Positions 19,027-27,987 of a stretch of 64,000 nucleotides of DNA are shown one piece after another. A model generated the notes under the pieces. That model was not told where the DNA came from and did no database searches. It was given only the letters and a program-made list of their open reading frames with translations. The translations under genes and the position numbers were made by a program. Source of the stretch: Paenibacillus lactis (GTDB lineage Bacteria > Bacillota > Bacilli > Paenibacillales > Paenibacillaceae). Location of the stretch: positions 124,001-188,000 of the forward strand of contig NZ_JAGGKI010000002.1 in assembly GCF_017873605.1 (NCBI RefSeq). The letters run 5' to 3'. Within the stretch, counting starts at the first letter, position 1, and every line of letters begins with the position of its first letter.

Positions 19027-19345
19027 CTGTTACATGAAGTTTAACCCCGTAAGTTCCTCGAAAATTGATATTACATCTCAGATGAAGTGGAAAATTCCTA
19101 TTTAATGACCCTAAGAGTAAGAGTTTTAAGGAACGTTTTCTGATTCACACTGGAGCGGTCATCGGAGCCGCAAGGACGAAAGAGAGGCAGGGCTTTTGTT
19201 GTTTTGGAAGTAATGATTCTTGAATGACTTCACACACGGAACCGACTGTACAGACCGCATGCGTCTGTCAGGGGTTAAATTTTATAGGCGGCGCATTTCA
19301 CGCCGCAATAAGGGACCTGGCTGCACAGCCGGGTCCCTTTTCCAT
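19027..19345 (+). promoter_or_regulatory. Structured leader ending in an intrinsic terminator
   Basis: Downstream of the promoter, three hairpins follow one another: 19250-19268 (ACAGAC/GTCTGT), 19288-19306 (GCGGCG/CGCCGC) and 19310-19339 (a 14-bp stem with one G-U pair), the last followed by TTTTCC. The giant gene starts 160 nt further on. This is either a separate small RNA or an attenuated leader. I compared it by eye with cyclic di-GMP, c-di-AMP, T-box, M-box and cobalamin consensus features and found no match, so no class is claimed. Confidence 0.45.
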
Positions 19346-19502
19346 TTTACCGGCAGCTCCCCATGGCGACTTCTATCGGAGAGGCCCCCTGATAAAAGCC
19401 CCGGCCGTTCGTCTGCTAAGCTCCCGAAACATCTGTGACAGCCGCCTACGCGTCTGCATAGGATATCGGAGACGATTTAGTATTCAGAAGGAGTGTGCCG
19501 TT

Positions 19503-22500
19503 TTGAAAAAAAAGAAGAAAACCTCATCCTCCTCTACCCAGCCCTTCAGAGTCGATCCGAGTACCCGGGAGATTGACCTGCTGGGGCGAGGTACGGGACG
19601 CAACTCCAAAAAAGACAAGGAGGCCCGCATCCTGTCCGCGGCTTCCGTCTTGGATTCCGAGGAAGACCTTGTTGGTCTAGCTGAACTGAAGCAGGAGAAA
19701 GAGAACGAACAACAGTTTGAACAGGAGATAAGGCAGGAACAGGAAGAGATACAGGAACAGATACAGGAACAGATACAGGAACAGATACAGGAACAGATAC
19801 AGGTCATCCACGATATTCTGCCGGAACAGAACCCGAGCAATCCATTGAGCGAAGTTTTCCCGAGCCAAGAGAAACCTGCCGATACCTCATCCTTTGCGGC
19901 CATACATGCTGAACAAGAGCAGCTGCTGGCCGATAGGGAAATGCCCGGAGTGAAGGGAGCATTCATATACACCGAAGATATCGGCGAATATGCGATTACC
20001 GATAGCCGCATTGCCTCCCGGGCCGTGACCGCCTCCAAAATCGCACCCGGTGCCGTAGGAGCCGAGGCGCTTCAGGATTACAGCGTGAGCAGCATCCATA
20101 TCACGGACGAGGCCGTTACCTCAAGCAAGATCGCCCCCCTGTCCATTACCAGCGATCACCTGATGGACGGCTCGCTATCCACTCGGAAGCTCCGCGACGG
20201 CGCAGTAAACGGAAGCAAAATCAAAGACGGCGCAATCACTGCCCAGAAGCTCGCGGATCATTCGGTCGAAGGGAATAAAATTGCCGATGGCGCCGTGACG
20301 GCCCGCCACCTGCAGCATCTGATCGTGACGACGGAGCTGCTTGACGATCAATCTGTCAGAGGCGACAAAATTGCCTCCAGCGGGATCGAAACCCGGCATC
20401 TGGCCAACGGAGCCGTGCACACCTCCAAGCTCGCTGACTACGCAGTCACGACAACCAAAATCCGTGACGGCGCGATCAGCAGCGAAAAGATTGAATATGG
20501 TGCCGTTTCCGGCTCACATATCCAACAAGGCTCCGTAGACAGCGGGCATTTGGCACCCGGATCGGTCACTGCCGAGCATTTAGCTTATGGCAGCGTCGGT
20601 TCTAGCCAAATCGCCGAAGGCGCCGTTGGTTCGGCACATCTACAGGCTGGCACCATCCTCTCCCGCCATATCGCGGACGGCGCGATCGGTACCGAGCAAA
20701 TCAGACATGGCTCTATTGGAGATGAGCAACTCGCTTCTGGCGCCGTGGCTTCTCGGCATCTTGCCGATTCCAGCATTACAAGCTTCAAGCTGGCCGACCA
20801 GTCTGTCCATACGGCGAAGCTGGTGGAGCAAGCCGTCACTGCCTCCAAGATCGCAGACCAAAGCGTTCTCCCGAGCAAAATTGCTAACGAAGCGGTGCAG
20901 ACCCGGCATTTGAGCAAAGGATCGGTAGAATCGGCCCATATTGTAGATCAAGCGATTTCATCCCAACATCTGGCTGAGCAAGCGGTGAAAGCGTCCCATA
21001 TCGCGGAGGGCAGCCTGACGCCGAAGCATTTTGCAGCGGAAAGCGTAACCGGATCCGCCATAAAGCCTAAAGCGGTCGGACCGCAGCATCTGGCCGACGG
21101 CGCCGTAGCCAGGCAGCATCTTCAGCCTGAATCCATTGGCGAAAAGCAGCTGGCTTCTGGCAGCGTCACAAGCAGCAAGCTGGCGCTCGGCTCTGTCGGC
21201 GGAGCGATCATTGCGCTTGATGGCGTCACCTCCGTCAATATCGCCAAACAGTCGGTGTTGCAGCATCACCTAGCTCAAGGCAGTGTCGGAACCAGCGCTC
21301 TTCAGGAAGAAGCGGTGCGCTCGGCCCATCTGTCCGACCAAGCAATTGAAGCAAGGCATCTCAAGGCCGAAAGCGTACAGAGCAAGGCGCTTGCGCGAGG
21401 CTCGGTCACGGCGGACAAAATCGCGGAGGGCAGCGTGACCGAATCGGCCATCGGGAATGGCGCTATTGCCCCTCGCCATCTGGGCGACCACGCCGTTACA
21501 TCATTAAAGCTGTCGCCAGAAAGCGTATCGACCGACAAGCTTGCGGATCTTGCCGTTACCTCCTCCAAGCTTGCAGAGGGCAGCATCACTGCAGATAAGA
21601 TTGCCCAGAAGGCCGTACAATCAGCCCACCTGTCCCCGGGTTCCGTAACGGGAGAGGCGATCCAGAACCAGGCGGTTACTTCAGACAAAATTGCACCGCA
21701 GGCAATAGAAGGCGCTCATCTCGGCCTGGAATCCATCTCGGGCAAGCATATTGTTCAGGAAGCCGTCCACGGTTACCACCTGAAGAAAAAATCCGTCACA
21801 TTAAATCACTTGGCGGACGAAGCCCGCTCTCCGGAGATGTTGTTTAATGACGGCAGCATTCCGGGTTCCAAGCTGGGAGATCAGTCCGTCTCGGAAGCCC
21901 ATCTCTCCCCTGCGTCGGTATCCGAACAGGCTTTGAAACCAAACTCTGTCAGCGGGGACAAAATCAAGCCGCTCTCCATCAGCGCCGGGCACCTGCAGCA
22001 GGAGAGCATCCTGTCCGACCATCTGGGGGCAGACATTGTCAAATCAGAGCATATCGGAAACAATGCCGTAACGGATCGCCATCTTGCTCCGGATTCGGTC
22101 AAAACGCATCATATTCAGAACTCGAGCATTAAATCGGACCATGTCGCCGTTCAAGCCATTTCGGCCCGGCACCTGGCTGAACAAGCGGTAAATCAGGCTC
22201 ATATTGCGGAGGGCTGCCTGATTCCGAAGCATTTTGCACCGGACAGCGTTACCGAATCCGCCATCGCGAACGGCGCCATTGTCCCCCGCCATCTGGGCGA
22301 CCACGCCGTTACATCGCTGAAGCTGTCGCCGGAAAGCGTATCGACCGACAAGCTTGTGGATCTTGCCGTTACTTCCTCCAAGCTTGCGGAGGGCAGCGTC
22401 ACCGCAGATAAGATTGCCCAGAAGGCCGTACAATCGGCCCACCTGTCCCCAAGTTCCGTATCGGGAGAGGCGATCCAGGACCAGGCGGTTACTTCAGACA

Positions 22501-25226
22501 AAATCGCACCGCAGGCAATAGAAGGCGCTCATCTCGGCCTGGAATCCATCTTGGGCAAGCATATTGTGCAGGAAGCGATTTACGGTTACCACCTGAAGAA
22601 AAAATCCATCACATTAAATCACTTAGCGGACGAAGCCCGCTCTCCGGAGATGTTGTTTAATGACGGCAGCATTCCGGGCTCCAAGCTGGGAGATCGGTCC
22701 GTCTCGGAAGCCCATCTCTCCCCAGAGTCGGTATCCGAGCAGGCTCTGAAACCAAACTCCGTGAGCGGGGACAAAATCAAGCCGCTCTCCATCAGCTCCG
22801 GGCACCTGCAGCAGGTGAGTATTCAGTCCGAGCATCTAGGGGCAGACATTGTCAAATCAGAGCATATCGGGAACAATGCCGTAACGGATCGCCATCTTGC
22901 TCCGGATTCGGTCGGGTCGCACCATATTCAAGAAACAAGTATTACTTCTTCCCATCTCACGGAAGGAAGCATTCTTGCAGGTCATATCGCGGAGGACTCT
23001 GTAAACAGCCAGCATATCGCAGAAGGTTCTGTCGGTTCCAATCATATTGAGCTGTTCGCGATTCAGAGCCATCACCTGGCGCCTTATTCCGTTAATGCCG
23101 CCCATCTGGGGAATCAATCCGTAGGGCACGTGCATCTGCAGCCAGACAGTGTCGGCGTGGATCAACTGCAGTCGGGTTCGGTAAGATCCCGGCAGTTAGC
23201 CGAAGGTGCGGTCCTTCCCCACCACCTGCAGATGCACTGCATCAGTACAGAGCATATCGAAGCCGGGGCGATTACGGCGGAACTCATAGCTGAAGGAACG
23301 ATGACTGGAGATAAGATCGCGGATGGAACCATTGCAGGCTCGCACATTTCCGACGGCGCCATCGAGAGCAGACATCTCGGACCGGACGCCTTCAGCGGAT
23401 TTACCCTCGCCGATGGAGCCATTGACAGTGCCAAGCTGGGAATGAGGGCAGTGACCAGCGCTCATTTGACCGACGCCGCTGTCACCGGAGTCCACATCGC
23501 GCAGGGCGCTATTACGGGATCGCATGTTGCCGATGGGTCGCTCGGCGGCGCGCAAATTGCTGATGGCTCCATTGAAAGCCGCCATCTGGGGCCGGATGCC
23601 TTCGACGGATTCACCCTCGCCGATGCTTCCGTTACCGGCGACCATATTGCGCAGGGTGCTATTACAGGTTCTCATATTGCCGATGGGTCTCTGGGGGGCA
23701 CACAAATTGCCGATGGCTCCATTCAAAGCCGCCATCTCGGACCGGACGTCTTCAGCAGCTTCGCCCTTGCCGATGCTTCCGTTACCGGCGACCATATTGC
23801 GCAGGGTGCTATTACAGGTTCTCATATTGCCGATGGGTCTCTGGGCGGTGCGCAAATTGCCGATGGCTCCATCGAGAGCCGCCATCTCGGCCCGGACGTC
23901 TTCAGCAGCTTCGCCCTCGCCGATGCTTCCGTTACCGGCGACCATATTGCGCAGGGTGCTATTACAGGTTCTCATGTCGCTGACGGTTCTCTGGGTAGTG
24001 CACAGATTGCCGATGGCTCCATCGAGAGCCGCCATCTCGGGCCGGATGCCTTCGACGGTTTCACCCTCGCCGATGCTTCCATCACCGGCGACCATATTGC
24101 GCAGGGCGCTATTACGGGGTCGCACGTCGCTGACGGTTCTCTGGGCGGTGCGCAAATTGCCGATGGCTCCATCGAAAGCCGCCATCTCGGGCCGGATGCC
24201 TTCGACGGTTTCACCCTCGCCGATGCTTCCGTTACCGGCGACCATATTGCGCAGGGTGCTATTACAGGTTCTCATGTTGCCGATGGGTCTCTGGGCGGCA
24301 CACAAATTGCCGATGGCTCCATCGAGAGCCGCCATCTCGGACCGGACGTCTTCAGCAGCTTCGCCCTTGCCGATGCTTCCGTTACCGGCGACCATATTGC
24401 GCAGGGTGCTATTACGGGGTCGCACGTCGCTGACGGTTCTCTGGGCGGTGCGCAAATTGCCGATGGCTCCATTCAAAGCCGCCATCTCGGGCCGGATGCC
24501 TTCGACGGTTTCACCCTCGCCGATGCTTCCGTTACCGGCGACCATATTGCGCAGGGTGCCATTACAGGTTCTCATGTCGCTGACGGTTCTCTGGGCGGTG
24601 CGCAAATTGCCGATGGCTCCATCGAAAGCCGCCATCTCGGGCCGGACGCCTTCGACGGTTTCACCCTCGCCGATGCTTCCATTACCGGCGACCATATTGC
24701 GCAGGGCGCTATTACGGGGTCGCACGTCGCTGACGGTTCTCTGGGCGGAAAGCAGATTGCCGATGGCTCCATTCAAAGCCGCCATCTCGGGCCGGATGCC
24801 TTCGACGGTTTCACCCTCGCCGATGCTTCCATCACCGGCGACCATATTGCGCAAGGTGCCATTACAGGTTCTCATGTCGCTGACGGTTCTCTGGGCGGCA
24901 CGCAAATTGCCGATGGCTCCATTCAAAGCCGCCATCTCGGATTTACGCCAGTGCGCGGTACGGCCGGCCAGGCGAAGCTCCAACAATATGGAATGACGCC
25001 TTTCGTTTTGAGCGGCCCCGAGGCCAAAGCCGAAGTGGGGGTTCAATTTGAGGAGCCTTTTGGCGGCATCAACTATGTCATCGTAGGCATGAGCAACAAT
25101 CCCGGCTTCCAAATTTCGCTGAAATCCCAGCAAGAAGACAGCGCCGTGCTCGAGGTTGTGCGCCAGCCCGGCTGCAATCTGGCCTACGGCTTCATATCTT
25201 GGATTGCGATTGGCCCTTCCCTGTAG
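19503..25226 (+). CDS. Giant decapeptide-repeat protein, 1,907 aa
   Basis: TTG at 19503 follows AAGGAG with nine-base spacing; the open frame reaches back to 19224 but would include the terminator hairpin. The N-terminus is lysine-rich (LKKKKKTSSSS), with RVDPSTREIDLLGRGTGRN and then a Gln/Glu heptad-like stretch (residues about 63-102). From about residue 160 to 1,810 the protein is a run of about ten-residue units of the form G-S/A-V/I-x-x-x-H/K-L/I-A-D/E. The last 95 residues form a separate domain ending GFISWIAIGPSL, resembling C-terminal domains of phage fibre-like and Paenibacillus surface proteins. No signal peptide is seen. Repeats of this kind occur in elongated fibrous proteins; a fibre on phage, spore or cell surface is inference. 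Confidence 0.85.
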   Translation: MKKKKKTSSSSTQPFRVDPSTREIDLLGRGTGRNSKKDKEARILSAASVLDSEEDLVGLAELKQEKENEQQFEQEIRQEQEEIQEQIQEQIQEQIQEQIQVIHDILPEQNPSNPLSEVFPSQEKPADTSSFAAIHAEQEQLLADREMPGVKGAFIYTEDIGEYAITDSRIASRAVTASKIAPGAVGAEALQDYSVSSIHITDEAVTSSKIAPLSITSDHLMDGSLSTRKLRDGAVNGSKIKDGAITAQKLADHSVEGNKIADGAVTARHLQHLIVTTELLDDQSVRGDKIASSGIETRHLANGAVHTSKLADYAVTTTKIRDGAISSEKIEYGAVSGSHIQQGSVDSGHLAPGSVTAEHLAYGSVGSSQIAEGAVGSAHLQAGTILSRHIADGAIGTEQIRHGSIGDEQLASGAVASRHLADSSITSFKLADQSVHTAKLVEQAVTASKIADQSVLPSKIANEAVQTRHLSKGSVESAHIVDQAISSQHLAEQAVKASHIAEGSLTPKHFAAESVTGSAIKPKAVGPQHLADGAVARQHLQPESIGEKQLASGSVTSSKLALGSVGGAIIALDGVTSVNIAKQSVLQHHLAQGSVGTSALQEEAVRSAHLSDQAIEARHLKAESVQSKALARGSVTADKIAEGSVTESAIGNGAIAPRHLGDHAVTSLKLSPESVSTDKLADLAVTSSKLAEGSITADKIAQKAVQSAHLSPGSVTGEAIQNQAVTSDKIAPQAIEGAHLGLESISGKHIVQEAVHGYHLKKKSVTLNHLADEARSPEMLFNDGSIPGSKLGDQSVSEAHLSPASVSEQALKPNSVSGDKIKPLSISAGHLQQESILSDHLGADIVKSEHIGNNAVTDRHLAPDSVKTHHIQNSSIKSDHVAVQAISARHLAEQAVNQAHIAEGCLIPKHFAPDSVTESAIANGAIVPRHLGDHAVTSLKLSPESVSTDKLVDLAVTSSKLAEGSVTADKIAQKAVQSAHLSPSSVSGEAIQDQAVTSDKIAPQAIEGAHLGLESILGKHIVQEAIYGYHLKKKSITLNHLADEARSPEMLFNDGSIPGSKLGDRSVSEAHLSPESVSEQALKPNSVSGDKIKPLSISSGHLQQVSIQSEHLGADIVKSEHIGNNAVTDRHLAPDSVGSHHIQETSITSSHLTEGSILAGHIAEDSVNSQHIAEGSVGSNHIELFAIQSHHLAPYSVNAAHLGNQSVGHVHLQPDSVGVDQLQSGSVRSRQLAEGAVLPHHLQMHCISTEHIEAGAITAELIAEGTMTGDKIADGTIAGSHISDGAIESRHLGPDAFSGFTLADGAIDSAKLGMRAVTSAHLTDAAVTGVHIAQGAITGSHVADGSLGGAQIADGSIESRHLGPDAFDGFTLADASVTGDHIAQGAITGSHIADGSLGGTQIADGSIQSRHLGPDVFSSFALADASVTGDHIAQGAITGSHIADGSLGGAQIADGSIESRHLGPDVFSSFALADASVTGDHIAQGAITGSHVADGSLGSAQIADGSIESRHLGPDAFDGFTLADASITGDHIAQGAITGSHVADGSLGGAQIADGSIESRHLGPDAFDGFTLADASVTGDHIAQGAITGSHVADGSLGGTQIADGSIESRHLGPDVFSSFALADASVTGDHIAQGAITGSHVADGSLGGAQIADGSIQSRHLGPDAFDGFTLADASVTGDHIAQGAITGSHVADGSLGGAQIADGSIESRHLGPDAFDGFTLADASITGDHIAQGAITGSHVADGSLGGKQIADGSIQSRHLGPDAFDGFTLADASITGDHIAQGAITGSHVADGSLGGTQIADGSIQSRHLGFTPVRGTAGQAKLQQYGMTPFVLSGPEAKAEVGVQFEEPFGGINYVIVGMSNNPGFQISLKSQQEDSAVLEVVRQPGCNLAYGFISWIAIGPSL
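19751..19798 (+). repeat. 12-bp tandem repeat encoding IQEQ
   Basis: Four perfect copies of ACAGGAACAGAT encode repeated Ile-Gln-Glu-Gln in the probable coiled-coil part of the giant repeat protein. Confidence 0.9.
21433..22100 (+). repeat. 668-bp internal duplication, copy 1
   Basis: This segment of the giant gene reappears 813 bp downstream at 22246-22913 with scattered substitutions. It includes the odd non-decad insert LNHLADEARSPEMLFNDGS, which marks both copies clearly. Confidence 0.85.
22246..22913 (+). repeat. 668-bp internal duplication, copy 2
   Basis: Second copy of the block at 21433-22100. Differences are mostly single bases, several of them changing residues, for example ASVSEQ to ESVSEQ. 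It points to an older segmental duplication inside the gene. Confidence 0.85.
23574..24923 (+). repeat. Nine 150-bp tandem repeats in the giant gene
   Basis: Nine consecutive 50-residue units start at each (E/Q)SRHLGPD and contain ADAS(V/I)TGDHIAQ, GAITGSH(V/I)AD and GSLGG. They come in two versions, DAFDGFTL and DVFSSFAL. Each unit equals five decapeptides. The DNA is much closer between units than in the rest of the gene, indicating recent amplification and exchange among copies. Confidence 0.93.
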
Positions 25227-25246
25227 AACGTGCATAATTCTTTATA

Positions 25247-25285
25247 AGACTCCCCCGATCTCAGCGTCTTGGGGGAGTCTTTTTG
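25247..25285 (+). terminator. Terminator of the giant repeat gene
   Basis: AGACTCCCCC (25247-25256) pairs perfectly with GGGGGAGTCT (25271-25280), followed by TTTTTG. It begins 21 nt past the stop codon. Confidence 0.9.
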
Positions 25286-25528
25286 TACACGGCTGCAGCT
25301 AAAGCTGCCCATCAGGGGATGTGCATGATTGTAAGTGTAAGCAGCAATTCCCGACCTATGAAAAGCACGGCAATCTGCTAACATCCTCCGCTCCTGGACA
25401 GCTTATCAAATGGTCTATATTATGCCAAAAAAGACGAGCCATAGAGCTCGTCTTTCAATATGAATGATAATCCCTTGATCATCCGAAATCGGGCGGACCG
25501 AGTAGCCCCCTGCCTTCTGCAGTTGAAA

Positions 25529-25630
25529 ACAGGACCCTTTTAAGTACTTGTAACGCGGCAATCGCCTTTTACTGCCGCTACAGGACCCTTTTAAGTACCT
25601 GTGGCGCGACAATCGCCCTCTACTGCCGAC
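25529..25630. repeat. Two tandem 51-bp repeats
   Basis: Two copies starting ACAGGACCCTTTTAAGTAC occur at 25529 and 25580, differing at a few positions. They lie in the 471-nt gap between the giant gene and the convergent MFS gene, which otherwise holds only the terminator. Confidence 0.75.
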
Positions 25631-25697
25631 ACAAATCCCTATTCGGTACATATGACGGACCCGTGCTGCATTACGAAAAAATGCCCCAGCGTATTTT

Positions 25698-26936
25698 TCA
25701 TTGCGCCTTATCTGGAGCGTTTTTACCCGACGGCCATCGGGACCGTGCCCCGAACGCGTAGCAGCCAGATAAGAACAATATCCCTGCCGCTGCCATAAAG
25801 GTCGCCCTGACACCAAACCGGTCTGTGACATACCCGAACAACAGCGTAGACGCTCCAAAAACGAGTGAGATCAGCGAGCTTTGGGCCGCATACACTTTGG
25901 GCATCAGCTGCAGGGACACGCTCCGCTGAAGCATGGTTTGCAATGAAACCGCCTTGAGCTGATCAAACAGACCAAACCCTGCCGAAAACATCAAAGCCAG
26001 CCACGGCATCGAGGTCATTCCGAAGCCAAGCGTCATCAGGCTGATGCCGAAGGAGGAATATACGGTTAAGCTGCCGATATGGCGATCAATCCACCTCGAG
26101 CCCTTCATGCCGCACCATCCGCCTGCCATCAATCCCAGAAAAAAGCTGGCGTTAATATATCCCCACCAAGCCTCTTCCTTGTGCAGCACCTCGGACACGT
26201 ATACATATAGGATAGCAGCGATCCACACGACTCCGGCAATGGATTCCAGCACATATATGACGTGGATCGTCCGCAAAGCAGGCTGTTTCCAGATGAGTAC
26301 CCAGCCTTCACGCATGGAGCTCCAATACGGAGGACGGTCCCTCCGTTCGCTTGAGTCGCCTGAAACGAGCGGATCCTCCATCCTGTTCATCAAAACAGCT
26401 GCAGCCGCTGCCAGTACGACGGTCAGCCAAATGACCTGACCGCCTCCGACCATGGCGACCAGCATTCCTCCGGCAGCCCAGCCGCCTAGCTGAATGATCT
26501 GGTCAACTACGGCAACGAAGCTGTTCGCCCGGGTTAATTCATCCCGCGGAACAAGCCGCGGGAGCATTGCATGGCTCGCCGGAGCGGCCCAGCCGTCCAG
26601 GAACGAGATAAGGAACACCATGCCAAGAATCACATACACCGTCATCTCTTGATTCCCCAGTGCATATCGGGTCATGACGAGCAGCAGCAGTGCTGTTGTT
26701 TTTCCCCATTGCGAGATGAGAAGCAGCAACTTCAGGGCATATTTGTCCATCAGTACGGGCGCAAAGCCCCCGCTAATAAATCGAGCAAGCGTAGTAACAA
26801 AAGGAATCATAGCCATATACATGGCAGATCCCGTGATCTCATGGACGATCGCCATTAGCCCGACAACGTAAAATAAATCGCCGCAATTGGCGAGGGCCTG
26901 ACCGGTCCAGAGATAGCGGAAAGATTTGTTATTCAT
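25698..26936 (-). CDS. MFS transporter, probable drug efflux type
   Basis: A 412-residue protein with about twelve predicted membrane helices. It starts MNNKSFRYLWTGQALANCGD, typical of the DHA3/macrolide-efflux branch of the major facilitator superfamily, and has SGGFAPVLMDKYALKLLLL at the loop between helices 2 and 3. Proteins of this branch export hydrophobic compounds by proton exchange; the substrate cannot be deduced. It is monocistronic and convergent with the giant repeat gene. Confidence 0.8.
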   Translation of the reverse strand: MNNKSFRYLWTGQALANCGDLFYVVGLMAIVHEITGSAMYMAMIPFVTTLARFISGGFAPVLMDKYALKLLLLISQWGKTTALLLLVMTRYALGNQEMTVYVILGMVFLISFLDGWAAPASHAMLPRLVPRDELTRANSFVAVVDQIIQLGGWAAGGMLVAMVGGGQVIWLTVVLAAAAAVLMNRMEDPLVSGDSSERRDRPPYWSSMREGWVLIWKQPALRTIHVIYVLESIAGVVWIAAILYVYVSEVLHKEEAWWGYINASFFLGLMAGGWCGMKGSRWIDRHIGSLTVYSSFGISLMTLGFGMTSMPWLALMFSAGFGLFDQLKAVSLQTMLQRSVSLQLMPKVYAAQSSLISLVFGASTLLFGYVTDRFGVRATFMAAAGILFLSGCYAFGARSRWPSGKNAPDKAQ

Positions 26937-27244
26937 GGTTCTACCCCGTTTCTTTCAGTATTCAATTGTATGGGTGGTGGGGTAGTAACCTACATGTTCC
27001 GGCCTCGCTTCCTAATCTTATATGCTCACATGTTAACATTATTCCCTATCGCTTGTTAACCCCAAGAAACGAAATCACCCCAGGGAATTCCTTGCGTGAA
27101 AGATGTCTTCTACTCTGGCGTCTAAGGGTTTCCTGAAACTCCCATGACTTTTTAGTCATGCGCTAAAACTATTTCGGCTCCTACTCGGTCTAATAGTCGG
27201 TGTGGCTAACAAGCATGAAGCTGGCCAGCCAATGATGCGCGCGC

Positions 27245-27445
27245 GAGCATCGATCCTGTACAGCAACAACCGATTATATGAGCGGCAAGATTTGACGCAG
27301 AAACAATCCGTGTTTTAAGCAGGTGTAACGGAGTTTAGACAGTGGCAATCGTGTTTATGCAGCTTCGGCCGAGTTTCATACAGCGGCAGCGACTTGACGC
27401 ATAAGCAATCGGTTTATGCTGCAATCGATCCTGTACAGCATCATT
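27245..27445. repeat. Degenerate intergenic repeats upstream of the sigma factor gene
   Basis: ATCGATCCTGTACAGCA occurs at about 27249 and 27424, and GCGGCAAGATTTGACGCA resembles GCGGCAGCGACTTGACGCA about 105 bp later. The whole 529-nt gap 26937-27465 has no gene that I can support. Confidence 0.45.
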
Positions 27446-27465
27446 AAGACGTTAAATAGCAAGGA

Positions 27466-27987
27466 GTGAGTGAACTGGCCAAGGCACTTTCGCAACAGCA
27501 GTTCAGCGAACATATTACGAGGTGCAGCGGCAAGCTGTACCGGGTGGCATATTGTTATGTCAAAAATGAGCAGGACGCGCTTGATATCGTCTCAGAGGCG
27601 ACTTACAAGGCTTATCTTTCCTTCGAGCGGATGAAGACGCCGCAGTATTTCGAATCCTGGATTACCCGGATCGTGATTCACTGCGCGCTCGATCGTCTGA
27701 ACCGGAACAAGCGGATCGCCTTTATGGAGGATCAGACCCAGGAGTACGCGGCCGCCGAGCTTGCCGTTCCGCTGGAAGAGAAGCTGGATTTATATGAGGC
27801 AATGGACCGGCTTGCGCCGGAGGAGAAGGCGTATATTATTTTGAAATTTTTCGAGGACCTGCGCTTCAGAGACATGGCCGATGTCCTGGAACTGCCGGAG
27901 AACACGGTCAAAACCCGGTTTTACCGAATCATCGGAAAGCTTAAACAATATTTGATCGAAGGAGAGGTCGAGGGATATGACAGGTAA
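27466..27987 (+). CDS. ECF-type sigma-70 family RNA polymerase sigma factor
   Basis: A 173-residue protein with region 2 (LYRVAYCYVKNEQDALDIVS and FESWITRIVIHCALDRLNR) and region 4 (LRFRDMADVLELPENTVKTR) of extracytoplasmic-function sigma factors. Region 3 is absent, as expected. The GTG at 27466 overlaps the AAGGAG ribosome binding site, so translation may really start a few codons later (a CTG at 27475 has eight-base spacing). It overlaps the next gene by 11 bases, whose product should hold it inactive until a surface signal arrives. Confidence 0.85.
   Translation: MSELAKALSQQQFSEHITRCSGKLYRVAYCYVKNEQDALDIVSEATYKAYLSFERMKTPQYFESWITRIVIHCALDRLNRNKRIAFMEDQTQEYAAAELAVPLEEKLDLYEAMDRLAPEEKAYIILKFFEDLRFRDMADVLELPENTVKTRFYRIIGKLKQYLIEGEVEGYDR

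Noticed and set aside
23196..25235. 679-codon minus-strand frame opposite the giant repeat gene
   Set aside because: It mirrors the repeat units of the sense gene and has no start signal; the sense frame has promoter, ribosome binding site and terminator.
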